Assembly (NCBI RefSeq): GCF_013283665.1
Contig: NZ_JABEKU010000003.1
Coordinates: forward strand, 377,706 to 441,705
Direction of reading: 5' to 3'
Length of the DNA stretch: 64,000 nt
From: Ensifer sesbaniae
GTDB lineage: Bacteria; Pseudomonadota; Alphaproteobacteria; Rhizobiales; Rhizobiaceae
Within the stretch, counting starts at the first letter, position 1. Each line of letters opens with the position of its first letter. The notes beneath the pieces are model-generated. The model was not told the DNA's origin, did no database searches, and saw nothing but the letters and a program-made list of their open reading frames with translations. Position numbers and translations under genes: made by a program. Below are positions 26,074 to 34,229 of this stretch, one piece after another.

Positions 26074-26943
26074 CGCCCGGACCTCTTCCGGAGTGCGGCC
26101 GGCGGCGCGGAAAGCCGCAATGCCGGTATCCTGGTTACTCTTGGACAGTTTGCGGCCATCCGGTCCGAGGATCAGCCGGTGGTGGTGATAAAGCGGCTGC
26201 GGCAGGTCCAGAAGCCGCTGCAGCAGCCGGTGCACGGAAGTCGCATGATAGAGATCGCGGCCGCGCACGACATGGGTGATGCCCTGCAGCGCATCATCGA
26301 CGACGACGGACAGATGGTAGCTCGACGGTGCATCGGAGCGCGACAGGATGACGTCGCCCCAGGCGGCGGGGTCGGCCAGGATGACGCCGGCTTCGCCCAT
26401 TGGCCCGGCGCCACTCTCGTCCCAGGTGAGAGGGATTCCCCCGAGGAGGCTGATCGCCTTCTGCATGTCGAGCCGCCAGGCATAGGCTCTGCCGCTTGCG
26501 AGCAAGGCTGCTCGCTCGCTTGCTGAATAGATGCGTTCGCGACCGGGATAGAGCGGTGTGCCGTCCGGATCGCGCGGCCAGGTCCGGCCGTCGGCCTCGG
26601 CCTCGGCGACGGCCGCCTTGATCTCGCCGCGGGTCATGACCGAAGGGTAGACCACGCCGAGCTCGTTCAGTCGTTCGAGCGCTGACGCATAGGCATCGAG
26701 GTGGTCCGACTGGCGGCGCACGGGGCGCTCCCAGTTAAGGCCGAGCCAGGCGAGATCCCTGGAGATGGCGACCTCGAATTCCGGGCGGCAACGGGTCTGG
26801 TCGATATCCTCGATGCGCAGCAGGAAGCGGCCGTTCGTGGCCTTCGCCATGTCGTGGTTCAGCACCGCGGAAAGCGCATGGCCGAGGTGAAGCAGGCCGT
26901 TCGGGCTGGGGGCAAAGCGGAAAACGGGTGGCGTGTCTGGCAT
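26062..26943 (-). CDS. gluQ: Glutamyl-queuosine tRNA(Asp) synthetase
   Basis: A 293-residue truncated GluRS paralogue that glutamylates queuosine 34 of tRNA(Asp). HIGH-like motif FAPSPNGLLHLGHAL at the N-terminus, KMSKS-like motif DGRKLSKSNQD near residue 265, and no anticodon-binding domain. Start at ATG 26943 (MPDTPPVFRFAPS); the open frame upstream overlaps the divergent glycosylase gene. 54 bases separate the two divergent starts. Confidence 0.94.
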   Translation of the reverse strand: MPDTPPVFRFAPSPNGLLHLGHALSAVLNHDMAKATNGRFLLRIEDIDQTRCRPEFEVAISRDLAWLGLNWERPVRRQSDHLDAYASALERLNELGVVYPSVMTRGEIKAAVAEAEADGRTWPRDPDGTPLYPGRERIYSASERAALLASGRAYAWRLDMQKAISLLGGIPLTWDESGAGPMGEAGVILADPAAWGDVILSRSDAPSSYHLSVVVDDALQGITHVVRGRDLYHATSVHRLLQRLLDLPQPLYHHHRLILGPDGRKLSKSNQDTGIAAFRAAGRTPEEVRALIV

Positions 26944-26997
26944 CCTTTTCCTTTGCCATGGAAGGGGTATAAAAATCATCCGCTTTGTGGAGGCGTC

Positions 26998-27645
26998 ATG
27001 CGGATCATCCGGACACATGAGGATATCGAAGCCGGGCTTTCCGGTCTGGTGATGCTGGATGCGCGCCTGGAGCACGTGGTCGCCAAGGCCGGGCCGGTGC
27101 CGCTCCGGCGAACCGATCCCGGCTATCGCGGCCTTGCCAGCATCATCGTGTCGCAGATGGTCTCGAAGGCGAGTGCCGCGGCGATCTGGCGGCGGATGGA
27201 GGAGAGGCTCGGCGAGGTCACGGCATCAGGGGTGATTTCGCTCAGCGACGAGGACTGCCGCGCAATCGGTCTTTCACGCGCCAAGGCGGATGCGCTGCGT
27301 CGTGTCGCCGATGTGGTGGTCGGAGGCGAGATCGATCTCGATGCGATCTGCGACGCCGAAGCGACCGAGGCGATCCGGGATCTGACGGCGATCAAGGGCG
27401 TGGGACGCTGGACTGCGGAGGTCTATCTCTTGTTTTGCGCCGGCCACCCGGACGTCTTCCCCTCCGGCGACGTCGCGCTGCAGAACGCGATCGGCCACGG
27501 CCTCGGTCTCGAATTGCGCCCGACCGCACGCGAAATTGATTCGCTCGCCGCCTCCTGGTCGCCCTGGCGCAGCGTCGCCGCGCGGCTCTTCTGGGCCTAT
27601 TACGCACAGGAAATGCGCCGCGATGCTGTTCCTGTGACACCTTGA
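26998..27645 (+). CDS. DNA-3-methyladenine glycosylase II, AlkA type
   Basis: A 215-residue HhH-GPD base-excision glycosylase removing alkylated purines. The helix-hairpin-helix is LTAIKGVGRWTAEVYLLF near residues 126-143, and the catalytic aspartate is in FPSGDVALQNAIG near 157. Lacks the N-terminal AlkA domain of E. coli, as in most short rhizobial versions. Start at ATG 26998 with GGAGG at 26989-26993; a longer open frame to 26701 overlaps the divergent gluQ gene and is rejected. Confidence 0.93.
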   Translation: MRIIRTHEDIEAGLSGLVMLDARLEHVVAKAGPVPLRRTDPGYRGLASIIVSQMVSKASAAAIWRRMEERLGEVTASGVISLSDEDCRAIGLSRAKADALRRVADVVVGGEIDLDAICDAEATEAIRDLTAIKGVGRWTAEVYLLFCAGHPDVFPSGDVALQNAIGHGLGLELRPTAREIDSLAASWSPWRSVAARLFWAYYAQEMRRDAVPVTP

Positions 27646-27752
27646 AGGAAAAAGCGAATCCAGCGAGCGCATTTTTCTTTCCGGCTTCACAATCCTGTTG
27701 CAACGGGCCTAATATAGAAGGTGCAGATGCCGAATCGATCAGGAGAATACGC

Positions 27753-28310
27753 TTGACGATTGCAGTCTCACCACAGGCCTTACCAGCGCTCGTCTTGAAC
27801 GCTGACTATCGGCCGCTGAGTTACTACCCCTTGTCGCTTTGGTCCTGGCAGGACGCGATCAAGGCAGTCTTCCTTGACCGTGTAAACATCCTTGCCGAGT
27901 ACGAACATTCGGTGTCGTCTCCGAGTTTCTCGATGCGACTGCCGAGCGTTGTTTGCCTCAAGAGCTACGTGCAGCCCTCGCGCCACCCGGCCTTCACCCG
28001 GTTCAACGTGTTCCTGCGCGATAAATTCGAATGCCAGTATTGCGGTTCGCCCGACGATCTCACCTTCGATCACGTGGTGCCCCGCGCTCACGGCGGCCAG
28101 ACGACATGGGACAACGTCGTCGCAGCCTGCTCTCCCTGCAATCTGCGCAAGGGCAGCAAGCTGCCGAAGCAGGCCGGCATGTTCCCGCACCAGAGGCCCT
28201 ACCAGCCGACGGTACAGGACCTGCACAACAACGGCCGGCTCTTTCCGCCGAACCATCTGCATGAAAGCTGGATGGACTATCTCTACTGGGACGTCGAACT
28301 GCAGCCCTGA
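27753..28310 (+). CDS. HNH endonuclease family protein
   Basis: A 185-residue protein with an HNH nuclease domain at residues 90-150: zinc Cys pair CQYCGS, then LTFDHVVPRAHGGQTTWDNVVAACSPCNLRKG, with second Cys pair CSPC. The N-terminal ALVLNADYRPLSYYPLSLW is typical of a widespread family in alphaproteobacteria and cyanobacteria; role unknown. Start is a TTG at 27753 with AGGAG seven bases upstream, which fixes it clearly. Not part of an obvious restriction-modification system. Confidence 0.93.
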   Translation: MTIAVSPQALPALVLNADYRPLSYYPLSLWSWQDAIKAVFLDRVNILAEYEHSVSSPSFSMRLPSVVCLKSYVQPSRHPAFTRFNVFLRDKFECQYCGSPDDLTFDHVVPRAHGGQTTWDNVVAACSPCNLRKGSKLPKQAGMFPHQRPYQPTVQDLHNNGRLFPPNHLHESWMDYLYWDVELQP

Positions 28311-28431
28311 CGCTGTTCGTGCCTTCTTGCCGGATCAAGCCCGGAAGCGGGAGCAGGGCAGGTGCGTGCGTTCGCCAACCCCTCGTCGGGTTGTCACGCG
28401 ATGGTGTCCGTTTTCCTGGAGCGATCCGGGA

Positions 28432-28944
28432 TCAGCGCGCCCTTGCAGCGCCGCGAAGCGCGATCGCTGCGAGGATCAGGCTGGCGATCACGTTCCATCC
28501 GGCGAAGGAAAGGCCGAACACCCGCAATGCGGCTTCCGTGCAGGACGGGGCATGCTTCGAATCGAGATCGCCGAGCAGGTCGCCGACATTGGACGACACG
28601 CCCTGCGCCGTCGTGGCGCAGGTGGATGGCCCTTCCCAGAAATGCCATTCGGCGCCGGCGTGATAGGCGCCCATGCCGGCACCGAGGAGCATCAGGATGC
28701 CGACGACGCCGAGCAGCGTGCGCGTCAGCCACACGGGCAGTTTCAGCGCGCTGGTGATGATGGCGAGGATGCCGATCGGAATGCCCCAGTAATAGGGGTC
28801 GCGCTGCAGCAGGCAGAGCGCGCAGGGGATATAGCCGCCAATATGCTCGAAGCCGAGCGCCCCGCCGACGGTTGCCGCCATGCCGAGGGTCACGACAATG
28901 GCGATCAGCAGATGTTGGCGGGATTGGGTGGCGGCGTCGATCAT
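28432..28944 (-). CDS. dsbB: Disulfide bond formation protein B
   Basis: A 170-residue four-helix inner-membrane quinone reductase. Active-site CALC in GGYIPCALCLLQRDPYYWGI near residues 41-44; second redox pair in the periplasmic loop is at PSTCATTAQ and APSCTEAAL, 26 residues apart. DsbB reoxidises a DsbA-like partner, none of which is encoded here. Downstream of the HNH gene in convergent orientation. Confidence 0.92.
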   Translation of the reverse strand: MIDAATQSRQHLLIAIVVTLGMAATVGGALGFEHIGGYIPCALCLLQRDPYYWGIPIGILAIITSALKLPVWLTRTLLGVVGILMLLGAGMGAYHAGAEWHFWEGPSTCATTAQGVSSNVGDLLGDLDSKHAPSCTEAALRVFGLSFAGWNVIASLILAAIALRGAARAR

Positions 28945-29103
28945 CTATACCTCGGGGGCGGCAGGCCTATGGAACCGGCACCTGCCGCAGTGCAAACTGG
29001 ATGGCGTCTTCTTAGGCAGGATCGCGCGCGCTGTAAATCGTGGGTGGCCGCGACAGGTCCGCACGCTTTCGTGATTGTCCGCGTGGCATCTTGAAAATGA
29101 TGG

Positions 29104-29131
29104 TTGACCATCGCGAAATCCTTCGTGTAAA
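29104..29131 (+). promoter_or_regulatory. Sigma-70-like promoter of tRNA-Leu
   Basis: TTGACC at 29104-29109, 16-base spacer, TGTAAA at 29126-29131. It ends 29 bases before the first base of tRNA-Leu, consistent with a start site near 29138 and a short 5' leader. Confidence 0.45.
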
Positions 29132-29160
29132 TCCGAGCCGCTGATATCGCATTTCCCTGA

Positions 29161-29245
29161 GCCCCATTGGCGGAATTGGTAGACGCGCTCGACTCAAAAT
29201 CGAGTTCCGAAAGGAGTGCTGGTTCGACCCCGGCATGGGGCACCA
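29161..29245 (+). tRNA. tRNA-Leu (anticodon CAA)
   Basis: Acceptor stem GCCCCAT pairs with ATGGGGC, D-loop GGAATTGGTAGA, anticodon stem CTCGA/TCGAG with loop CTCAAAA giving CAA, a class II variable arm (TTCCGAAAGGAGT), T-stem GCTGG with TTCGA loop, and genome-encoded CCA end at 29243-29245. 85 bases, normal for tRNA-Leu, decoding UUG. Confidence 0.97.
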
Positions 29246-29368
29246 CCACAATACACTTTCTTCACATCCCATCGTCGGTCCCACATGCCTGACCGCCACC
29301 GCGGTCATTGAACAGACGCTGACGAAGGTGTTAGGTGCGCTGCAGCACAAATCTGTCATGGCAGCGTC

Positions 29369-31009
29369 ATGTTACCGAAAATCGAGACCTACGACGAACT
29401 CTACCGCGCCTTCCGCTGGCAGATCCCGGAAAAGTTCAATATCGGCGTCGCGGTCAGCGACGCCCGGGCCGCACGCGAGCCGGAGCGCGTCTGTCTTCAG
29501 CATTTCGACCCCGATGGCGCCCATCGGGCACTGACCTATGGCGCGTTCGCCCGGCAATCTTCCGCCTTTGCAAAAGGGCTCTCAGGCGAGGGCATTGCGC
29601 CCGGCGAGCGGGTCGCGATCCTTTTGCCGCAGGGCTTTGAAGCGGCGATCGCCCACGCGGGGATCTATAAGCTCGGCGCCATCGCGCTGCCGCTGGCACT
29701 TCTCTTCGGTGTCGAGGCGCTCGAATACCGGCTGCGTGACGCCGGTGTTTCGGCTGTCGTCACCAACAACTTTGGCTTCGAGCGCGTGGCCGCAATCCGG
29801 GATCGGTTGCCGGAGCTGCGTCTGGTCGTGCTGGCGGAAGATCAGCCGCAGCCGGGTACGATCGCCTTTTCTTCGCTTGCCTCGCGTGATCCCGTTGGCT
29901 TCGTGCCGGCGGATACCGGCCCGGACGATCCGGCTTTGATGATCTACACCTCGGGCACCACGGGGCCGCCGAAGGGCGCGCTGCACGGGCACCGGGTGCT
30001 GCTCGGCCATCTGCCGGGATTCGAGTTTCATCATCACTTCCTGCCGCAGCCTGGCGACCGGATGTGGACGCCGGCGGACTGGGCCTGGGCAGGAGGGCTG
30101 CTCAACGCACTGTTGCCGTCGCTGCTGCATGGCGTGCCCGTCGTGTCGTCGCCGGCGCAGAAGTTCGACCCCCATACGGCGTTTCGTATCTTGGAAGAGA
30201 TGGACGTGCGCAACGCCTTCATCCCGCCGACGGCGCTCCGGCTGATGAAGGCAGTGGAGAGGCCGCGCGAGCGCTACCGGCTCAATCTCCGGACCATCGG
30301 TTCGGCGGGGGAATCCCTCGGTCGCGAAACCTACGAATGGGCAAAGGCAGCGCTCGGCCTCGACGTGAGCGAGTTCTACGGCCAGACCGAGTGCAACATC
30401 GTCATCTCTTCGGCCGCCGATCTCGGCGTCGTCAAGCCTGGATCGATGGGCAAGGCGGCACCCGGCCACCGGGTGGCGATCATCGACGGCGAGGGTCACG
30501 AACTGCCGCCCGGCAGTGTCGGCCAGGTGGCGGTGAAGCGGCCGGATCCGGTGATGTTCCTCGGCTATTGGGGGAACGATGAGGCGACCGAGAAGAAGTT
30601 CATCGGCGACTGGATGACGACGGGCGACCAGGGCGTGATGGACGAGGAGGGGTATTTCACCTTCTTCGGCCGCGATGACGACGTCATCACCTCGTCGGGT
30701 TACCGCATCGGTCCCGGCGAAATCGAGGATTGCCTTGCCGGTCACCCGGATGTGCAGCTGGCCGCTGCTGTCGGCAAACCCGATCCCGTCCGCACGGAGA
30801 TCGTCAAGGCCTTTGTCGTCCTGCGGCCCGGCGTCGATGGTGACGAGCGGGTCGCGGCGTCCATTCGCGAGTGGGTGAAAACCCGGCTGTCGATGCACGA
30901 GTATCCGCGCGAAATCACCTTCGTCGACAGCTTGCCGCTGACGACCTCGGGCAAGGTTATCAGACGGTTCCTGCGTGAACGGGCAGCAGCGGAGGCGCGC
31001 GGCGACTGA
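29369..31009 (+). CDS. Acyl-CoA synthetase (AMP-binding, AcsA/MACS-like)
   Basis: A 546-residue adenylate-forming enzyme activating a carboxylic acid to acyl-CoA. The P-loop is MIYTSGTTGPPKGALHGH near residue 191, the adenine-binding GQTECNIV near 336, hinge aspartate in TGDQGVMDEEGYFTFFGR near 410, and the acyl-transfer lysine in PLTTSGKVIRRFLR near 530. The N-terminal linker resembles medium-chain and acetyl-CoA synthetases (acsA-type) rather than long-chain FadD. Substrate not decided. Same strand as and downstream of tRNA-Leu. Confidence 0.92.
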   Translation: MLPKIETYDELYRAFRWQIPEKFNIGVAVSDARAAREPERVCLQHFDPDGAHRALTYGAFARQSSAFAKGLSGEGIAPGERVAILLPQGFEAAIAHAGIYKLGAIALPLALLFGVEALEYRLRDAGVSAVVTNNFGFERVAAIRDRLPELRLVVLAEDQPQPGTIAFSSLASRDPVGFVPADTGPDDPALMIYTSGTTGPPKGALHGHRVLLGHLPGFEFHHHFLPQPGDRMWTPADWAWAGGLLNALLPSLLHGVPVVSSPAQKFDPHTAFRILEEMDVRNAFIPPTALRLMKAVERPRERYRLNLRTIGSAGESLGRETYEWAKAALGLDVSEFYGQTECNIVISSAADLGVVKPGSMGKAAPGHRVAIIDGEGHELPPGSVGQVAVKRPDPVMFLGYWGNDEATEKKFIGDWMTTGDQGVMDEEGYFTFFGRDDDVITSSGYRIGPGEIEDCLAGHPDVQLAAAVGKPDPVRTEIVKAFVVLRPGVDGDERVAASIREWVKTRLSMHEYPREITFVDSLPLTTSGKVIRRFLRERAAAEARGD

Positions 31010-31051
31010 GGCCGCGGCCGGCCGCGCGGCTTAGCCGGAACGGCTCTCAAT

Positions 31052-32326
31052 TTAGCGCCCGGCCAGTGCCTTGATCTTGTCGCGCAGCATGCGCGCCATG
31101 TTGCGGGTGTTGCGGTAGAGGTGGAGCTGGGCCGCGACCTGGCGCACTTCGCGGTCACGGGTCTGCTCAAGGCCGATGACCAGCGTGCCCATCTCCTCGC
31201 GCTCCTGCCAGAAGCGGCTCATGACCGGGTGATCCGGCACGGCGCAGGAATCGGAGCGGGCGATGTTGGCATCGTCGAGATGCCATTCCGTCAGCTCGGC
31301 CAGCAGCAGCTTGCCCGGGGAGAACTTGGCATAGCGTTCGTCATAGGCCGTCTTCCAGGTATAGGCCTCGCCCGACATCAGGAACACCACCATGGATGCG
31401 ATCGCCCGGCCATCGAGGTCGAGCGTGTGGATGCGCACGCTGTCGCCATCGGCAAGATTGGTGATCGCTTCGCGGGCAAAGGCCGCACGGAACCGGTCGA
31501 GCACCATGGCGCTGCGCCCCTTTCCCTTCCATCCGGACGCTTCGAGCGCCAGGAATTCCTCCATGCGCAGGCGGATCTCGGCGGGTTGGCGGGCGACGGA
31601 ATAGTTCAGCGCGCCCTGTTTTTCCAGGTTGTTCCACTGCCGCCGCAACTCGCGGAAATGCGCCGGGCTGATGGCGTTGCGCAGATAGGTCGGCCCGTCG
31701 AGCAGGCTTTCGAGCATGGGGCGGCTGTGGGTATCCGTTACCGTCAGCGGCAGGTTGCGGCCGATGGCGACGGCGCGGGTGAGGCGGGCCACCTTGCCGT
31801 TGAGGCGCATGTCGGGAAGGACGAGCACCGAGGGCAAGCCGCCGGAGGGGGCGGCAAAGGCCTCGAACAGATTGTCGAGGGTCTCTGCCGCATCCTCTGC
31901 GTCAAGCAGCGGGACGCCGAGCGGACCGAAAGGGTTCGACCACGCGCGAATGATCGGCGCGCCGATCGAGAAGCCCGGCTTCTCGATCGAAAACGGCATC
32001 AGAAACCGCAGCCGGCTGCGGCGTTCATCGTTGTCACGCATGATCGCAAGGCGGATCACCCGGTCTTCGAGACGGGGCATTGCGGGGGCAAGAAAGCGCC
32101 CGGTGAAGAAAACGTTCGGTTCCAGGGCCCGGTTCGACAGGAAGTCGAGTTCGCGCTGCAGATCGTAGCCGGCCTTCGCCGGGTAGATGGCGAGATGGCG
32201 TCCAGGACGGCCGACTTCGATCATATGTTCCGCGGTCGGGCCTGCATCGCCAGGTTGCGCCAGACCGCCAAGGACTCGGGCGGCCCGGCTGTTTGCATCG
32301 CTCGGAAGATTGGTATTGCCGATCAT
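31052..32326 (-). CDS. GNAT-family acyltransferase of the BioF2/CelD type
   Basis: A 424-residue protein whose second half (about 230-390) is a BioF2-like/Acetyltransf_6 GNAT domain: RLRMEEFLALEASGWKGKGRSAM, the FRAAFAREAI block, DGRAIASMVVFLMSGEAYTWKTAYDERYAKFSPGKLLL, HLDDANIARSDSC. The first part is a poorly conserved GNAT-like lobe. Homologues sit in polysaccharide loci and acylate or modify sugars/polymers; substrate unknown. Its ATG overlaps the stop of the upstream flippase gene by four bases (ATGA), implying joint translation. Confidence 0.82.
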   Translation of the reverse strand: MIGNTNLPSDANSRAARVLGGLAQPGDAGPTAEHMIEVGRPGRHLAIYPAKAGYDLQRELDFLSNRALEPNVFFTGRFLAPAMPRLEDRVIRLAIMRDNDERRSRLRFLMPFSIEKPGFSIGAPIIRAWSNPFGPLGVPLLDAEDAAETLDNLFEAFAAPSGGLPSVLVLPDMRLNGKVARLTRAVAIGRNLPLTVTDTHSRPMLESLLDGPTYLRNAISPAHFRELRRQWNNLEKQGALNYSVARQPAEIRLRMEEFLALEASGWKGKGRSAMVLDRFRAAFAREAITNLADGDSVRIHTLDLDGRAIASMVVFLMSGEAYTWKTAYDERYAKFSPGKLLLAELTEWHLDDANIARSDSCAVPDHPVMSRFWQEREEMGTLVIGLEQTRDREVRQVAAQLHLYRNTRNMARMLRDKIKALAGR

Positions 32327-33741
32327 GGATGGACAGTCCCGTTGTTATCATTGCCGGCCCGCACGCTCGCAAAGGCGAAGAGCGCGAAGCCGAAGGTATG
32401 CCGGACGGCGATATGCAGCAACATCGCCTCGACGAACATTGCACCTGCGGTTGCAAGGGCGGCGCCGGTCAGTCCGAGGAGAGGGATGAGGCTGAGATTG
32501 AGTGCGATGTTGGCGACCAGCGCGCCGGCGTAAAGGATCACGCAGAGTGTCTGCTGGCCCGCCATGGTCAGAAGCGTTTCCGCCGGCCCGACGAAGGCCT
32601 TGGCGAGAATGCCGCCGAAGAGGATCATCATCAAAGGCATGCCGGTGACGAAGGCAGGCCCGAAGAGCGAGAGCAGGAACGGGCCTGCGAGCAGGACCAG
32701 CGCGCCGACCAGCAGCGACGGCCAGAAGGCCCAACGCGCGCTTTCGATCGCGATACCCGCGAGCTGCCTGCGGTCACGGGCCATGGCGTTCGAAACGCGG
32801 GGGCCGGCCGCCGCCTTGACGGCGAACATGACGAAGTGCACCAGCGCCATGGTCTTGGCGGCGGCGAAATAGATCGCAACGTCATCGGGATCGAGATAGA
32901 GGCCGACGATCACGACGTCGGAATTGGTCAGCAGAAAGCCGAAACCATCGACCAGGAAGATGGGGATCGAAACCCGGAGCCAGCGGCCAAGCTCGATCCG
33001 CCGGGGCCCTTCCACGTAGCGTGAGCGGAGACGATAGGTCAGCACGAGGAACTGCGAGACGGTGGTGACATAGGCGGCGGCCATGGCCGCGACCATGGCG
33101 GTTTGCGCCGTGTGCTGCGCGCCCGCCGAGACCGCCAGCACCATGAAGGCGAGGACCAGCAGCGGGCGAATGATGAAGGTGGGGCTCATGGCGGAGAGCG
33201 CCCAGCCATGGGCCCGCGACGTTCCGTCCATGACGTCGCCAAGGGCGATCATGGGTAGGGTGAAGAGGCCGAGATGGAGCGGCACGAGATAATAGGCCTC
33301 GATGTGCTCTGAAAAGAGCCAGATGCCGAGCAAGCCGACGACGGCGACCGCGGTGGCGGAGGTGAGGGCGAAAACACGCACTGTCGTCGTCACGCCGCGG
33401 ATTTCGTCGAGCGCGGCAGTCGCCTGATATTCCGGCAGGAAGCGGATCACGACGGAATGGAAGCCGACGCAGGAGAGGCTGCCGAACAGGATCACCAGGA
33501 CCCAGACGAAGACGAAGATGCCGTATTCGAACTCGCCCATCATCCGGGCCAGGATGATCTGCGACAGGAAAGCGATGGCTGCGCTGAGGATGCGAACCGT
33601 GAAGGCGACGAGCGCCATGCGGCGAGCCGTGTTCTTCAGGTCGGAGCCGCTCAAGATGGCAACAACCGCGCCGATCATCGCGGACAAGCGGTGTCTCATC
33701 GCCGACGGCAGCATTCGTCCGGCCGTTTGACATACCGCCAT
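32323..33741 (-). CDS. Wzx-like polysaccharide flippase (MATE/MVF superfamily)
   Basis: A 472-residue polytopic protein with about 12-14 hydrophobic helices and the Polysacc_synt layout: SGSDLKNTARRMALVAFTVRILSAAIAFLSQIILAR near the N-terminus is the first helix of the flippase fold. Probably moves a lipid-linked sugar across the inner membrane. Start choice is uncertain: ATG 33741, ATG 33714 and GTG 33747 are in frame. No glycosyltransferase or polymerase gene is adjacent, so the pathway is not apparent. Coupled to the downstream acyltransferase. Confidence 0.82.
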   Translation of the reverse strand: MAVCQTAGRMLPSAMRHRLSAMIGAVVAILSGSDLKNTARRMALVAFTVRILSAAIAFLSQIILARMMGEFEYGIFVFVWVLVILFGSLSCVGFHSVVIRFLPEYQATAALDEIRGVTTTVRVFALTSATAVAVVGLLGIWLFSEHIEAYYLVPLHLGLFTLPMIALGDVMDGTSRAHGWALSAMSPTFIIRPLLVLAFMVLAVSAGAQHTAQTAMVAAMAAAYVTTVSQFLVLTYRLRSRYVEGPRRIELGRWLRVSIPIFLVDGFGFLLTNSDVVIVGLYLDPDDVAIYFAAAKTMALVHFVMFAVKAAAGPRVSNAMARDRRQLAGIAIESARWAFWPSLLVGALVLLAGPFLLSLFGPAFVTGMPLMMILFGGILAKAFVGPAETLLTMAGQQTLCVILYAGALVANIALNLSLIPLLGLTGAALATAGAMFVEAMLLHIAVRHTFGFALFAFASVRAGNDNNGTVHP

Positions 33742-33841
33742 GAACACGAGAACACCCTGAGATTACGCAATACAGGGTTTCACTACTGCCAGAACAGCGT
33801 TAACAAACGGTTCAGTGCGGTTGTATTGGCGAGACGAGGCC

Positions 33842-34075
33842 ATGCCGATAAGCGATGGTGAGCGAGAACGGATGATGCGGGCAAAATCGATCGGCCCACG
33901 CATGATCGGCTATCTCGAGGAGATCGGCATCGAGCGGCTTTCTGATCTGAAAACGGCCGATGCCGAAGAGCTCGCCTTCCGCATCAACACAACGCTCGGC
34001 CGCCGCCACATCAATCGCACGGGCATTCACGCGCTCGAAAACCTGATCGCCTACGCCAAGTCGTTCGATCGGTAA
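33842..34075 (+). CDS. Small helix-hairpin-helix protein
   Basis: A 77-residue protein with a HhH-type core: MMRAKSIGPRMIGYLEEIGIERLSDLKTADAEEL, then a LGRRHINRTGIHALENLIAYA tail. It resembles the Cdd1/Pathogenicity-locus group (also the TfoX C-terminal fold), which binds DNA non-specifically or is of unknown role. ATG 33842 is preceded by GAGACGAGG; an upstream GTG at 33815 is in frame but adds a non-conserved stretch. Divergent from the flippase gene. Confidence 0.75.
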   Translation: MPISDGERERMMRAKSIGPRMIGYLEEIGIERLSDLKTADAEELAFRINTTLGRRHINRTGIHALENLIAYAKSFDR

Positions 34076-34159
34076 GGGCTTTCAGATCGGCTGCTTGCGC
34101 TTGAGTTTCTGATAGCCGCTGCCCGCCTCTGCGCCTTGGGACGCGGTAACCGGAAACGA

Positions 34160-34183
34160 AAATGCCGCCCGAAGGCGGCATTT
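34160..34183. terminator. Bidirectional terminator between HhH gene and secA
   Basis: AAATGCCGCC / GGCGGCATTT ten-base stem with CGAA loop lies between two convergent stop codons (34075 and 34230). The flanking A and T runs make it functional in both directions. Confidence 0.85.
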
Positions 34184-34229
34184 CCTGCAAAGGGCATGGG
34201 CGCGAAACCCAAGCTATCCCTTGTCTCGC

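Larger units (their letters stand above)
28945..29368. other. Intergenic region between dsbB and the acyl-CoA synthetase
   Basis: 424 bases. It contains the tRNA-Leu gene and its promoter; outside them I see no gene. The part from 29246 to 29368 is probably leader of the synthetase mRNA. Confidence 0.6.
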
